Positions 16,917-25,692 are shown, counted from the first letter of the stretch. The stretch is 64,000 nucleotides of DNA from Micromonospora halotolerans (GCF_032108445.1 NZ_CP134876.1:3038001-3102000); one strand, 5' to 3'. Made by a program: numbers and translations. The notes: generated from the sequence alone by a model not told the origin.

Positions 16917-17795
16917 TCAGTCGACGCGCTGGCGGCGGCGGTGCAGGGCCAGCCCGGCGGTGACCGCGCCGGCCAGCAGCCCCGCGGCGGCCGTGGACGG
17001 CACGGCGATCTTCACGGCCCGCCGCCCGGTGCGGAAGTCACGGACGTCCCAGCCCCGCTCACGGGCCCGCCGGAGCAGCGCCGGATCCGGGTTGACCGCC
17101 ACCGGGCGCCCCACCGTGGAGAGCATCGGCAGGTCGTTGGCGGAGTCGCTGTAGGCCGCGCAACGGTCCAGCTCCAGCCCCTCCACCGCGGCGAGCTGGG
17201 TGACTGCCTCGGCCTTGGCGGGCCCGTGCATCAGCTCACCGGCCAGCCGGCCGGTGTAGGCCCCGTCGACGACCTCGGCCACCGTGCCGATCGCCCCGGT
17301 CAGGCCGAGTCGGGTGGCGATGACCCGGCCGATCTCCACCGGGGCGGCGCTGACCAGCCAGACCCGCTCGCCCGCGTCGAGGTGGCGCTGGGCCAGCTTG
17401 CGGGTGCCGGCCCAGATGCGCGGGGCCATCAGCTCGTCGAAGATCTCCTCGGCGAGGCGTTCCACGTCGTCCACCCGCCAGCCCTGGATGAAGGCGAGCG
17501 CCGCCTCCTTGGCCTGCGACATGTCGCCGGCGTGCTCGGTGGCGAGCAGCCGGAACTTCGCCTGCTGCCAGGCGAACCGGGCCAGGTCACCGGTGGTGAA
17601 GTAGTTCCGGGCGGCCAGCCCGCGGGCGAACCAGTAGATCGACGCGCCCTGCATCATCGTGTTGTCCACGTCGAAGAAGGCGGCGGCCGTCGGGTCGGGG
17701 ATGGCGGTGACCGGGGGCGCCTCGGGAGTCTCCGCCCAGCCGGCGGTGTGCCCGTGGACGTCGGTGCTGACCGTCACCTTCCGGCTCCGGGTCAC
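16917..17795 (-). CDS. HAD-IB family hydrolase, SerB1-like
   Basis: A 292-residue HAD phosphatase. Motif I is FFDVDNT with the nucleophile D42 and acid/base D44, motif II Ser is in WLVSAAPVEI, and motif IV is YSDSANDLPML. The cap is of the phosphoserine-phosphatase-like HAD-IB type. A C-terminal hydrophobic helix (VPSTAAAGLLAGAVTAGLAL) followed by RRRQR suggests membrane attachment. It matches Rv0505c (serB1) by position, but true phosphoserine phosphatase activity is not certain. GTG 17795 has GGGGAGG 5-6 nt upstream. Confidence 0.9.
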   Translation of the reverse strand: MTRSRKVTVSTDVHGHTAGWAETPEAPPVTAIPDPTAAAFFDVDNTMMQGASIYWFARGLAARNYFTTGDLARFAWQQAKFRLLATEHAGDMSQAKEAALAFIQGWRVDDVERLAEEIFDELMAPRIWAGTRKLAQRHLDAGERVWLVSAAPVEIGRVIATRLGLTGAIGTVAEVVDGAYTGRLAGELMHGPAKAEAVTQLAAVEGLELDRCAAYSDSANDLPMLSTVGRPVAVNPDPALLRRARERGWDVRDFRTGRRAVKIAVPSTAAAGLLAGAVTAGLALHRRRQRVD

Positions 17796-17904
17796 GACGA
17801 CCTCCCCTCGACAACCGCGTACGCCACATCGAGCCTATCCGGCGGGATGTGACGGACGGGTGTCCGGCGGGAGAAGTGTGGCGCGGACGGCTGCCCGGAC
17901 CGGG

Positions 17905-18774
17905 TCAGCGGTCGCCGGGGCAGGTGGTCGGGGCGGGCCCGAGCGCGTCGCTGGCCGCCGGGGCCGGCAGCCCGCAGGCGATCGCCTCGCGGAGGGCGTC
18001 GGCGCGCTGGCCGGCCGCGTCGAGCAGGGCGAGCGAGCGGCGGGTGCGGTCCTGGTCGGTGTGGTCCGGCCGGTCGAGCAGCCCGCTGACCGCCCGGCGC
18101 TGGCCGCCGAGGAACGTGTCGACGGCGTCCAGCGCCGCCGGGTCGGAGCGCTGCGCGGCCACCGTGGTCAGCAGGCGTACGCCCTGCCGGGTGTCGGCGT
18201 CCATGTCGTCGAGCACGGCGCTGAAGCCCAGCCGGTCGTCGCGGACCGTGGCGGCCTCGTCGAGCCGGGTGCGGGCGAAGTCGAGGAAGAGCTGCCCGCG
18301 GCTGATGTCGGAGCTGGCCAGGGCGAGCTGGGCACGCTCGGTCGAGCGCTTCATGCCGTAGAGGGCGTCACCGGGCAGCGCGTTCTCGCTGGCGGCGGAG
18401 ATGCCGGAGAGGGCGATCGCGCCGGCGGCCACGCCGACCAGGATCGCGCCCCGGGCCCGGGCCCGTCGCCCCGTCATGGCCGGCAGCAGCGAACCGCGGA
18501 CGCCGCTGGCGGTGCCGGTCTTCGCCGGGGCACCGACGCCCTCGCGTTCGACGGTGGCCACGAGCATCGCCCGCAGCCCGGTGCGGAACTCGGCGTCCAC
18601 CTCGACGTCGGGCCGGTCGGCGGTGAGTCGCCGGCTCACCGCGACGAGCGCGGTGAGTTCGTCGTCGGCGCGGGAACGGACGTGGTGCCGTCGGCCGCCG
18701 TTGGCCTCGTCGAGGAGTTGCGCGAAGCGCTCGGCACGCCGACGGGAGAAGAGGTCGCTGTCCACCGCAGGCAC
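17905..18774 (-). CDS. DUF5667 membrane protein, probable RsbN-type anti-sigma factor for BldN
   Basis: A 289-residue protein with a cytoplasmic N-terminal helical region (1-100), one membrane helix at about 109-127 and an outer domain starting ASENALPGDALYGMKRSTERAQ, the hallmark of DUF5667. It lies directly downstream of the BldN-type sigma gene on the same strand, with a 283-bp gap. In Streptomyces bldN is followed by rsbN, encoding its single-pass anti-sigma factor, which is the basis of the call. A candidate BldN-dependent promoter lies at 18923-18951. GTG 18774 is taken; GTG 18765 fits the GAGAGGGG ribosome site better and is an alternative. Confidence 0.8.
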   Translation of the reverse strand: MPAVDSDLFSRRRAERFAQLLDEANGGRRHHVRSRADDELTALVAVSRRLTADRPDVEVDAEFRTGLRAMLVATVEREGVGAPAKTGTASGVRGSLLPAMTGRRARARGAILVGVAAGAIALSGISAASENALPGDALYGMKRSTERAQLALASSDISRGQLFLDFARTRLDEAATVRDDRLGFSAVLDDMDADTRQGVRLLTTVAAQRSDPAALDAVDTFLGGQRRAVSGLLDRPDHTDQDRTRRSLALLDAAGQRADALREAIACGLPAPAASDALGPAPTTCPGDR

Positions 18775-18922
18775 CCCCTCTCGCTGGTCACGGCCGTGCT
18801 GGCCGTCGTCGTCACCAGCGACCGGTGGCAGCGTGAGGCCGAGGATCGACCGGAACGGCCGACCTGACCCGCCGGACCGGGTGGCCCGGGGGACGCCGGG
18901 ACAACCACTGGTCGCACCCGGA

Positions 18923-18951
18923 GAAACGGTTCGCGGCGGTCGCCGGTTACG
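18923..18951 (-). promoter_or_regulatory. Candidate sigma-BldN promoter of the anti-sigma gene
   Basis: On the minus strand CGTAAC (18951-18946) is followed after 17 nt by CGTTTC (18928-18923). As I recall, the Streptomyces sigma-BldN consensus is CGTAAC, about 16 nt, CGTTGA. The -35 matches fully and the -10 in its first four bases. Transcription would start about 140 nt before the anti-sigma gene. In Streptomyces rsbN is itself transcribed by sigma-BldN. Confidence 0.5.
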
Positions 18952-19057
18952 GCCCGGTCGGTGGCGAAATCACCAAGAGTGATCGCGGTCACGGGCTGCG
19001 GAGGGTACGTTCGCCCGCGCCCGGGCGGGGGCCGCCGGGCGGGTGGGACGGGTCGGG

Positions 19058-20038
19058 TCAGGGCTGGAAGCCGTCGGGCAGCAGCCGGGCCAGGGCCCGG
19101 ACCGCCCGGTACTGCAGCGCCTTGATGGCGCCCTCGTTCTTGCCCATGGCCCGGGCCGTCTCGGCCACGGAGAAGCCCTGGAGGAAGCGGAGCACGATGC
19201 ACTCCTGCTGCTCCGGGTTGAGCTGCTTCACGGCCGTGAGCAGGGCGACGTTGGTGATGTGCTCGACCACCGCGGCCTCCGGGCTGCCCTCGGGCCCCCG
19301 GTCCTCCCGGTCGGCGTCGAGCACGTCGCCGGTGGTCACCTCCAGCCGGTAGCGGCCGGACTTGAAGTGGTCGGCGACCAGGTTGCGGGCGATGGTGACC
19401 AGCCAGGCGCCCAGGTCGCGGCCCTGCCAGGTGAAGCTGCCGATCCGCTTGAGCGCCCGCAGGAACGTGTCCGAGGTGAGGTCCTCGGCGAGCTGCCGGT
19501 TGCCGACCCGGAAGTAGACGAACCGGAACACGGTGTCGACGTACCGGTCGTAGATGAGGCCGAACGCCTCGGCCTCGCCGGCCTGCGCCCGCTCGACCAG
19601 CGCCCAGACCTCGGTGGCCGGGTCGGAGGGGTCGGGGCGGCTCGGAAAGCCGGTGGCGGGGGCGGTGGCGGCCGGGACGGCCGGCAGCACGGCCGTGTCG
19701 CCGGCGGCCACCGCGGGCAGCACGGCGGTCTCGGCGGCCGAGGGCTCGCTGTTCGCGGCGGCCTCGCCGCGCCGGCCCTGGGCCGGCATGGTCGGCCGGG
19801 ACGGGGCGCCGAGCCGGCCGGCGGCCGGCATCGCGTTGCCGCCGGGCACCGCCGGGCGCGCCGGCGCCTCGTTGTGGTGCGTGCGGTTGCGGACGCGCCG
19901 TCCCTCGCCGCGGACGGCGAGACCGCGGGTCCCGTCGGCGGCGACGCGTGGAGCGGGCTCCAGGCGTTCGTTCACGGGTGTTCGCTGGGTCGGGCCGGTC
20001 ACCCCGGCCGGTCGGTCCGCGTAACCGAAGGTGGTCAC
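19058..20038 (-). CDS. bldN: BldN-type ECF RNA polymerase sigma factor with N-terminal extension
   Basis: ECF sigma factor. Region 2 (about 143-210) contains FGLIYDRYVDTVFRFVYFRV and the LTSDTFLRALKRI and LVTIARNLVADHF stretches; region 4 contains LNPEQQECIVLRFLQGFSVAETARAMGKNEGAIKALQYRAVRAL. About 130 residues precede region 2, Pro/Ala-rich and disordered, as in Streptomyces BldN, whose N-terminal extension is processed. GTG 20038 is chosen (326 residues) because GGGGAGG at 20043-20049 sits 4 nt upstream; the frame is open to 20224. It directs aerial development and hydrophobic sheath genes in Streptomyces; the target set here is unknown. Confidence 0.88.
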   Translation of the reverse strand: MTTFGYADRPAGVTGPTQRTPVNERLEPAPRVAADGTRGLAVRGEGRRVRNRTHHNEAPARPAVPGGNAMPAAGRLGAPSRPTMPAQGRRGEAAANSEPSAAETAVLPAVAAGDTAVLPAVPAATAPATGFPSRPDPSDPATEVWALVERAQAGEAEAFGLIYDRYVDTVFRFVYFRVGNRQLAEDLTSDTFLRALKRIGSFTWQGRDLGAWLVTIARNLVADHFKSGRYRLEVTTGDVLDADREDRGPEGSPEAAVVEHITNVALLTAVKQLNPEQQECIVLRFLQGFSVAETARAMGKNEGAIKALQYRAVRALARLLPDGFQP

Positions 20039-20654
20039 CGCGCCTCCCCGATCCAGGCGGGGCAGGGCCGCACCGGGCGCCGCGGCGTCGCGGCGGGACC
20101 GGGTACGCCCCGGTCGGGCGCGGCGGTTCCGGGACGGGCCGACGGGCGGCACGTCCGCTTGAGGTGCTGGTCCAATGCGCTCACAGGCACGGGGGCCTCC
20201 TCGGGCTGAGGGGTGTCGACTCACGGCAAATGGGGTGAGCCGACCCGAGTGATGATAGGGCCAACGTCACCCGCGCGTGGCAAGTCCGTTACACAGAGCG
20301 GAAGTATTTCCGGTCCCGTCGCACAAATGGCGGACGCGTTGTCCGTCGTGTGTGGTTGACTTTCGCGCTGCTACCTGGTCCGGAGTGGAAAGTCCTGGTC
20401 GGAGGCATTTTTCTCGCTTCCTCGGCGTGTCGTGGCGCCGGTCCGGCCCGGCCGGTTCCGGCTGCCCGGCGGACCCCGTCCGCCGACCGGTGGAGGCCAC
20501 CGTCCCACATTCGAGAATCCCGCATGCCGGGGTGGACAGTCCCGTCCAGGGGACGCCGCGTCGGCGTGTCCGGCACACGGGTGCGCCGCCGCGCGGCACG
20601 CCCCCGGCGTTCGGGCGTGGCCGGGCGGACGCGGCTGTGCCAGACTCAGCCACC
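20039..20654. other. Divergent regulatory region between bldN and the acyl-CoA ligase
   Basis: A 616-bp region without a convincing gene; the far end of the bldN reading frame (20039-20224) lacks conserved content. It is relatively AT-rich around 20280-20420 and includes TTGACT (20356-20361) and a BldD-like half-site at 20288-20302. CAGACT at 20641-20646 may be the -10 for the ligase gene. Long upstream regions are usual for developmental regulators. Confidence 0.5.
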
Positions 20655-22286
20655 GTGCAGGACGCAGTCGACAGCTCCGCGCCGAACCTCGCCGACCGGC
20701 TCCGCCGGGCGGCCGCCGCCCACGGTGACCGTCCCGCGCTGCGCTGGCGCGACCGGACGCTGACCTGGTCGGCCCTGGACACCTCGGTCACCGCGACCGC
20801 CCGCGCGCTGGCCGCCGCGGCGCCGCCGTCCGCTCCGGACGGCCGACCGGCCCGGGTGGCGATCGCCTTCGGCAACACCCCGGACTTCGTCGTCACCTAC
20901 CTGGCCGTGCTCCGGGCCGGGCTGGTGGCGGTGCCGGTCAACCCGGGCTTCACCGCCCGGGAGCTGCGGCACGTGCTCACCGACTCCGGGGCCGCCGTGC
21001 TGGTCGCCGCCACGGAGGTGGCCGACCGGGTGGCCGCCGACGACCTGCCCGCGCTCACCGCCGTGCACACCACCCCACCGGTCAGCGACGGTGACGGGGC
21101 CGCCGCGTTCCCGGCCCGGGGCGGGGACGACCTCGCCGTCCTGCTCTACACCTCCGGCACCGAGGGCCGGCCCAAGGGCGCCATGCTGTCGCACCGGGCC
21201 CTGGCCGCCAACCACGACCAGGTCGACCGGATCGACCCGCCGGTGGTCGGCCCCGACGACGCCGTGCTGCTCGCCCTGCCGCTCTTCCACGCGTACGGGT
21301 TGAACTCGGGGCTGGGGGCCGTCGTGCACCACGGCGCGACCGGGGTGCTGGTCGACGAGCCCGGCCCGACCGGGGCGCTCGACGAGATCGCCCGGCACCG
21401 GGTCAGCGTGCTGGTGGGCGTACCGTCGATGTTCCTGGCCTGGGCCGACGCGGCGGGCGACCGGCCCGCGGCGCTGGATTCGGTGCGGGTCGCCGTGTGC
21501 GGCGCGGCGCCGCTGCCGCCGGCCGTCGGGGCGCGCTTCACCGAGGTGACCGGGCACCCGGTGCACGTCGGGTACGGGCTCACCGAGACCGCCCCGGTGC
21601 TCACCTCCACCCTGGTCGGCGGCGAGCCGAAGCCGGGTTCCATCGGCCGTCCGCTGCCCGGCGTCGAGCTGCGCCTGGTCGGGGCCGACGGCGCCGAGCT
21701 GTGGCGCGACGGGGTGCCCGCGGTCGAGGAGGACGCCGACGAGCTGGACCTTTCCGACGACCCGACCGGCACCGACCCGGGGCAGATCGTGGTGCGCGGC
21801 GCCAACCTGTTCGACGGTTACTGGCCGGACGGGCGGGGCGGCCCGGACCGCGACGGCTGGTGGCCCACGGGCGACGTCGCGTACGCCGACGGCGACGGCG
21901 ACCTGTTCCTGGTCGACCGGCTCGGTGAGCTGATCCTCGTGAACGGCTTCAACGTCTACCCGCACGAGGTGGAACAGGTGCTCCAGGCGCATCCCGGGGT
22001 GGCCGAGTCGGCCGTCCTGGGGGTGCCGCACCCGCGGACCGGCGAGACTGTCGGGGCGTACGTGGTGCGGGCGGCCGGCTCGGCGGTGACGGCGGAGGAG
22101 CTGCTCGGGCACTGCGCGCGTAACCTGGCCCGGTTCAAGTGCCCGACCGCCATCGAGTTCGTCGACGACCTGCCCCACTCGGTGATCGGCAAGGTACGCA
22201 AGACCGAGCTCCGCCCGGCGGCGCACCGGGTGCCCGCGCCCGCGCCGCCGACCCAGATCCGCACGGAGGTTTCCGATGTCCAGTGA
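20655..22286 (+). CDS. AMP-dependent acyl-CoA synthetase/ligase
   Basis: Activates a carboxylic acid, probably a fatty acid, with ATP and CoA. The 543 residues carry the ANL motifs: LLYTSGTEGRPKGAMLSH (P-loop), YGLTETAPVL, WWPTGDVAYAD, LVDRLGELILVNGFNVYP, and the C-terminal catalytic Lys in IGKVRKTEL. An acidic insertion (EEDADELDLSDD) in the linker before IVVRGANLFDGYW is unusual. GTG 20655 is chosen, 8 nt after CAGACT (20641-20646); the open frame to 20277 is GC-driven. Its end overlaps the glutaredoxin-like gene by 11 nt. Confidence 0.9.
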   Translation: MQDAVDSSAPNLADRLRRAAAAHGDRPALRWRDRTLTWSALDTSVTATARALAAAAPPSAPDGRPARVAIAFGNTPDFVVTYLAVLRAGLVAVPVNPGFTARELRHVLTDSGAAVLVAATEVADRVAADDLPALTAVHTTPPVSDGDGAAAFPARGGDDLAVLLYTSGTEGRPKGAMLSHRALAANHDQVDRIDPPVVGPDDAVLLALPLFHAYGLNSGLGAVVHHGATGVLVDEPGPTGALDEIARHRVSVLVGVPSMFLAWADAAGDRPAALDSVRVAVCGAAPLPPAVGARFTEVTGHPVHVGYGLTETAPVLTSTLVGGEPKPGSIGRPLPGVELRLVGADGAELWRDGVPAVEEDADELDLSDDPTGTDPGQIVVRGANLFDGYWPDGRGGPDRDGWWPTGDVAYADGDGDLFLVDRLGELILVNGFNVYPHEVEQVLQAHPGVAESAVLGVPHPRTGETVGAYVVRAAGSAVTAEELLGHCARNLARFKCPTAIEFVDDLPHSVIGKVRKTELRPAAHRVPAPAPPTQIRTEVSDVQ

Positions 22287-22530
22287 CGCCCGGCTCACCC
22301 TCATCACGCGGCCCGGCTGCCACCTCTGCGAGGACGCGAAGGCGGCGCTCGACCGGGTGGTGGCGGTCACCGGGGACCGCTGGATCGAGAAGGACGTGAC
22401 GGGCGACCTCGAACTGGAGCGCGACTACGGCGACCGGCTGCCGGTGGTGCTGCTCGACGGCAAGGAGCACGGCTACTGGCGGGTGGAGGAGGAGCGGCTG
22501 CTGCGGGACCTGACCACCCCGCAGCTCTGA
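22276..22530 (+). CDS. Glutaredoxin-like protein (DUF836 type)
   Basis: An 84-residue thioredoxin-fold protein beginning LTLITRPGCHLCEDAK; CHLC is the redox-active CxxC. The cis-proline loop is RLPVVLLDG. It belongs to the short glutaredoxin-like group found beside haem and rex genes in actinobacteria (Rv0508 by position). It probably acts in the cytoplasm with mycothiol or thioredoxin; partners are unknown. ATG 22276 lies inside the ligase gene, with GGAGG at 22265-22269. Confidence 0.92.
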   Translation: MSSDARLTLITRPGCHLCEDAKAALDRVVAVTGDRWIEKDVTGDLELERDYGDRLPVVLLDGKEHGYWRVEEERLLRDLTTPQL

Positions 22531-22551
22531 ACGCCCCCTTACAGTGCACCG

Positions 22552-23199
22552 ATGACCGCTGCGCGCCGCCACCTGGTGTGGGACTGGAACGGAACCCTCC
22601 TCGACGACCTCGACCTGGTGGTACGGGCCACCAACGTCGCCTTCGCCAGCGCCGGCGGCCCGGCGGTCACCGCCGAGGAGCACCGGGTACGGTTCCGCCG
22701 CCCGATCGCCGACTACTACGCCGAGATGCTCGGCCAGGCCATCGACGACGAGGCGTTCGTCCGGCTCGACCGGATCTTCCACGAGGCGTACCGGACCGGG
22801 TTGACGAGCTGCGCGCTGGCCGCCGACGCCACCGCCGCGATCGCCGCCTGGCCGGGCAGCCAGTCGCTGCTGTCCATGTGGTTCCACGACGAGCTGGTCC
22901 CCACCGTGCACACGTACGGGCTGACCCCGCACTTCGCCCGGGTGGACGGGCTGCGCGCCGCGGTCGGCGGCGGCCCGAAGGCGGAATGGCTGGAGAAGCA
23001 CCTCGCCGAGCTGGGCCTCGACGGCCGGCACGTGGTGCTCATCGGCGACTCGCTCGACGACGCCGACGCCGCGCTCTCCGTCGGCGCGCGCTGCGTCCTC
23101 TACACGGGCGGCCTCTCCGACCCGGCCCGCCTGCGCACCTCCGGGCACCCGGTGGCGGACACCCTCACCGAGGCGGTCACCCTCGCCCAGGCGTGCTGA
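22552..23199 (+). CDS. HAD family hydrolase (phosphoglycolate-phosphatase-like)
   Basis: A 215-residue HAD protein. Motif I is VWDWNGTLLDDLD (the first Asp is the nucleophile; the second motif Asp reads Asn, as in one HAD subgroup), motif II is SLLSMWFHD, the motif III Lys is in GGGPKAEWL, and motif IV is VVLIGDSLDDADAA. The helical cap between motifs I and II fits subclass IA. TACAGT at 22540-22545 lies 6 nt before the ATG, so the mRNA is likely leaderless. The substrate is unknown. Confidence 0.88.
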   Translation: MTAARRHLVWDWNGTLLDDLDLVVRATNVAFASAGGPAVTAEEHRVRFRRPIADYYAEMLGQAIDDEAFVRLDRIFHEAYRTGLTSCALAADATAAIAAWPGSQSLLSMWFHDELVPTVHTYGLTPHFARVDGLRAAVGGGPKAEWLEKHLAELGLDGRHVVLIGDSLDDADAALSVGARCVLYTGGLSDPARLRTSGHPVADTLTEAVTLAQAC

Positions 23200-23214
23200 C
23201 CCGGGCCGGGCGCC

Positions 23215-23877
23215 TCAGGCCCGCAGGTGGGTGAGGACCGCGAGGACCCGGCGGTGGTGGTTGGTGGCGTCCGGGGGAAGGTCCAGCTTGGTGAAGATGT
23301 TGCGGACGTGTTTCTCCACGGCGCCGTCGCTGACCACCAGGGCGCGGGCGATGGCGGTGTTCGAGCGGCCCTCGGCCATCAGGGCGAGCACCTCGCGTTC
23401 CCGGGGGGTCAGCTCGGCCAGCGGGTCGTTGCGGCGGCGCCGGACCAGGAGCTGGCTGATCACCTCCGGGTCCAGCACGGTGCCGCCGGCGGCCACCCGG
23501 GCCAGCGCGTCCAGGAACTCGTCGATCGCGGCCACCCGGTCCTTGAGCAGGTAGCCGATCCCGCCACCGCCGGCCCCGCCGCCGGTCGTGGCGAGCAGGT
23601 CGTCGGCGTACGACACCTCCACGTACTGGGAGAGCACCAGGACCGGCGTACGCGGCACCCGCCGGCGCGCCTCCACGGCCGCCCGCAGCCCCTCGTCGGT
23701 GTGCGACGGCGGCATCCGCACATCCACCACCGAGACGTCCGGCCGGTGCGCCACCACGGCCTCGACCAGGGCGTCCCCGTCACCGACGGCGGCCACCACC
23801 TCATGTCCCGACTCGGTCAGCAGCCGGACCAGCCCCTCCCGGAGCAGTACGGCGTCGTCCGCGATCACCACCCGCAT
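23215..23877 (-). CDS. NarL/LuxR-type response regulator
   Basis: A 220-residue response regulator. The receiver domain has acidic residues D7 and D8, the phosphorylation site D52 in SVVDVRMPP, and K112 in YLLKDRV. A Gly-rich stretch (TTGGGAGGGG, 97-106) before K112 is longer than in typical NarL proteins. The LuxR-type HTH is at about 155-215 (LTPREREVLALMAEGRSNTAIARALVVSDGAVEKHVRNIF). ATG 23877 gives the canonical MRVVIADD start; the open frame further upstream overlaps the kinase gene and is rejected. It is the partner of the histidine kinase 98 nt upstream. Confidence 0.92.
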   Translation of the reverse strand: MRVVIADDAVLLREGLVRLLTESGHEVVAAVGDGDALVEAVVAHRPDVSVVDVRMPPSHTDEGLRAAVEARRRVPRTPVLVLSQYVEVSYADDLLATTGGGAGGGGIGYLLKDRVAAIDEFLDALARVAAGGTVLDPEVISQLLVRRRRNDPLAELTPREREVLALMAEGRSNTAIARALVVSDGAVEKHVRNIFTKLDLPPDATNHHRRVLAVLTHLRA

Positions 23878-23975
23878 GGGTCCGGTGTCTACCACGTCCA
23901 GGACCCACAGCGCGGCCTTCATCCCGTCCGGAGCGCCGTCCGGCGGCGCGGCGGCCGGATTCTGGCCGTCGGGGG

Positions 23976-25280
23976 TCACCGGGGGAGTTCCGCGTGGATC
24001 CGGGTCGGCCCGCCGGTCGGGCTGGCCACCTCGAGCGTCCCACCGGCGGCCCGGACCCGGTCGGCGATGCCGCTCAGCCCGTGCCCCTTGGCCAGGTGGG
24101 CGCCGCCGATCCCGTCGTCGGCCACGGTGATCTCCAGCCGGCCGACCTTCCGGGTCACCTCGACCCGGCAGGCGTCCGCCCCGCTGTGCTTCGCGACGTT
24201 GGTGAGCGCCTCGGCCACCACGAAGTAGGCGGTGCTCTCCAGCGCCGGGTCGAGCCGCCCGTCGGCGGTGCCCAGCTCGTCGTCGACGATCAGCTCGGTG
24301 GGGACCAGGGCGCGAGCGGCGAGCGCGGCCAGCGCGCTGGGCAGGCCCCGGTCGACCAGGATCGGCGGGGCGATGCCCCGGGACAGGGCGCGCAGCTCGT
24401 CGAGGGTGTCCCGGGTCTGGGTGACCGCCTCGTCGAGGGTCCGCCGGGCGGCCTCCGGGTCGGCGGCGAGCTGCTGGCGGGCCCGGCTGAGGTCCATGGC
24501 GAGGCGGACGAGGCGCTGCTGCGGGCCGTCGTGGATGTCCCGCTCCAGCCGGCGCAGGGCGGACGCCTCGGCGGACGCGGCGGCCCGCTTCTGCTCCTCC
24601 AGCGTGGTGATCCGCTGCCGCATCTCGGCGACCCCGGTCAGCAGCGAGTAGGCCAGGGCGGCCTGGATCCGGGCGCAGGCCCGGGCCACCAGGGGCAGGG
24701 TGAGCAGGGCGAACAGCCCGATGGCGGTGTTCAGGGCGATCCGCGCCCCGGCCCCGTCGCCCATCCCGAGGAGCTGGCTCAGGTCCTGGTCGCCGGGACC
24801 CCTCGGGATGGCCCAGTCGTACGCGCCGTAGAGCGTGCCGGTGATCGCCAGCGCCCACCAGACCAGCACCACCACGAAGGTGGGCAGGGTCACCAGCAGT
24901 CGGATGAGGGCGTGCAGCAGGTCGAGCCAGGACTGCGGGTCGCGCATCGGGGTGAGGACCCGCCGCCAGAAGCCCGCGCCCCGCTCGGGCGCCAGGTAGA
25001 CCGGGCGGACCCGGGGCTGGCGCAGCACGGCCGGCAGGCGCAGCCGCTCCAGGTCGGCCAGCCCCCGGGCCACGTACAGCGTGCCGGCGAGGACCGGCAG
25101 GCCGAGCGTGGTCACCAGCAGCCCGGCGGTGAGCGCGATCCCCGCCACGGCGAGCACGAAGCCGACCAGCGCCAGCGGGAGGCTGAAGAGCACGTAGCCG
25201 GAGTCGCGCGCGAGTTGGCGGAGGAGGCCCCGGACGGGTGTGGTGGGGGTGGGCGCGGTGGCCAGCGGTACGGCGGTCAT
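23976..25280 (-). CDS. Sensor histidine kinase (HisKA_3 type)
   Basis: A 434-residue membrane kinase. The N-terminal half has four hydrophobic segments (about 31-48, 52-70, 122-150 and 180-200) and resembles the actinobacterial putative-sensor domain. The dimerisation region holds the phospho-acceptor H250 in LERDIHDGPQQRLV. The ATPase domain shows EALTNVAKHSGA (N box), VADDGIGG and GHGLSGIADRVRAAGG (G boxes). It phosphorylates the downstream response regulator. The signal is unknown; kinases of this kind often sense envelope stress. Confidence 0.93.
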   Translation of the reverse strand: MTAVPLATAPTPTTPVRGLLRQLARDSGYVLFSLPLALVGFVLAVAGIALTAGLLVTTLGLPVLAGTLYVARGLADLERLRLPAVLRQPRVRPVYLAPERGAGFWRRVLTPMRDPQSWLDLLHALIRLLVTLPTFVVVLVWWALAITGTLYGAYDWAIPRGPGDQDLSQLLGMGDGAGARIALNTAIGLFALLTLPLVARACARIQAALAYSLLTGVAEMRQRITTLEEQKRAAASAEASALRRLERDIHDGPQQRLVRLAMDLSRARQQLAADPEAARRTLDEAVTQTRDTLDELRALSRGIAPPILVDRGLPSALAALAARALVPTELIVDDELGTADGRLDPALESTAYFVVAEALTNVAKHSGADACRVEVTRKVGRLEITVADDGIGGAHLAKGHGLSGIADRVRAAGGTLEVASPTGGPTRIHAELPR

Positions 25281-25692
25281 GCTCCGAGGCTATGGGCCCG
25301 GGACGGCCCGACCCATCCCGTGCGCGGGCCTCTCCGGGGTGGGGTTCTCCCTACCTCCGCCGCCGCCGGCGCGATCTCCGGACGTGAGACGCGCCTCTCC
25401 CCGACGGTGACACAGCGCTACCGGGCGCGTGCGATTGGTCAGAGAAGTCGGGATTGAGCAATAATCGCCACGCGGTGCCGAGGGAGCTCGGTCTATCGAT
25501 CTTGTGGGAATGGAGTGGCAGGTGGAGGCGCGTCGCGAGCTAGCAAGATCGCGATTTGTGCACCTCTTCACAAGCGCCTACTCTGTAGTTCCGACGCGCC
25601 CTGCTAGCACAGCCAGCAACATCGGTCGCAAGCGGGAGTCCCGGAACGACCTGCCACCGTCGCTGGTCGAGGATCGCACCGCACGGAGTCTC
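25281..25692. other. Divergent region upstream of rex
   Basis: A 412-bp region between the kinase and rex starts. It holds the rex promoter and Rex operator (25556-25584), leaving a 5' leader of about 100 nt. The open frame of the rex gene reaches back to 25504, across its own promoter, so that extension is not coding. Nothing else recognisable was seen. Confidence 0.6.
25556..25584 (+). promoter_or_regulatory. Rex operator overlapping the rex-hem promoter
   Basis: The 18-bp sequence TTGTGCACCTCTTCACAA at 25556-25573 matches the known Rex operator form TTGTGAA-N4-TTCACAA at 13 of 14 fixed positions. The -35 TTGTGC (25556-25561), a 17-nt spacer and the -10 TACTCT (25579-25584) place the site over the promoter, so Rex binding would block transcription of rex-hemACDB. 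Streptomyces rex is autoregulated in the same way. Confidence 0.85.
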
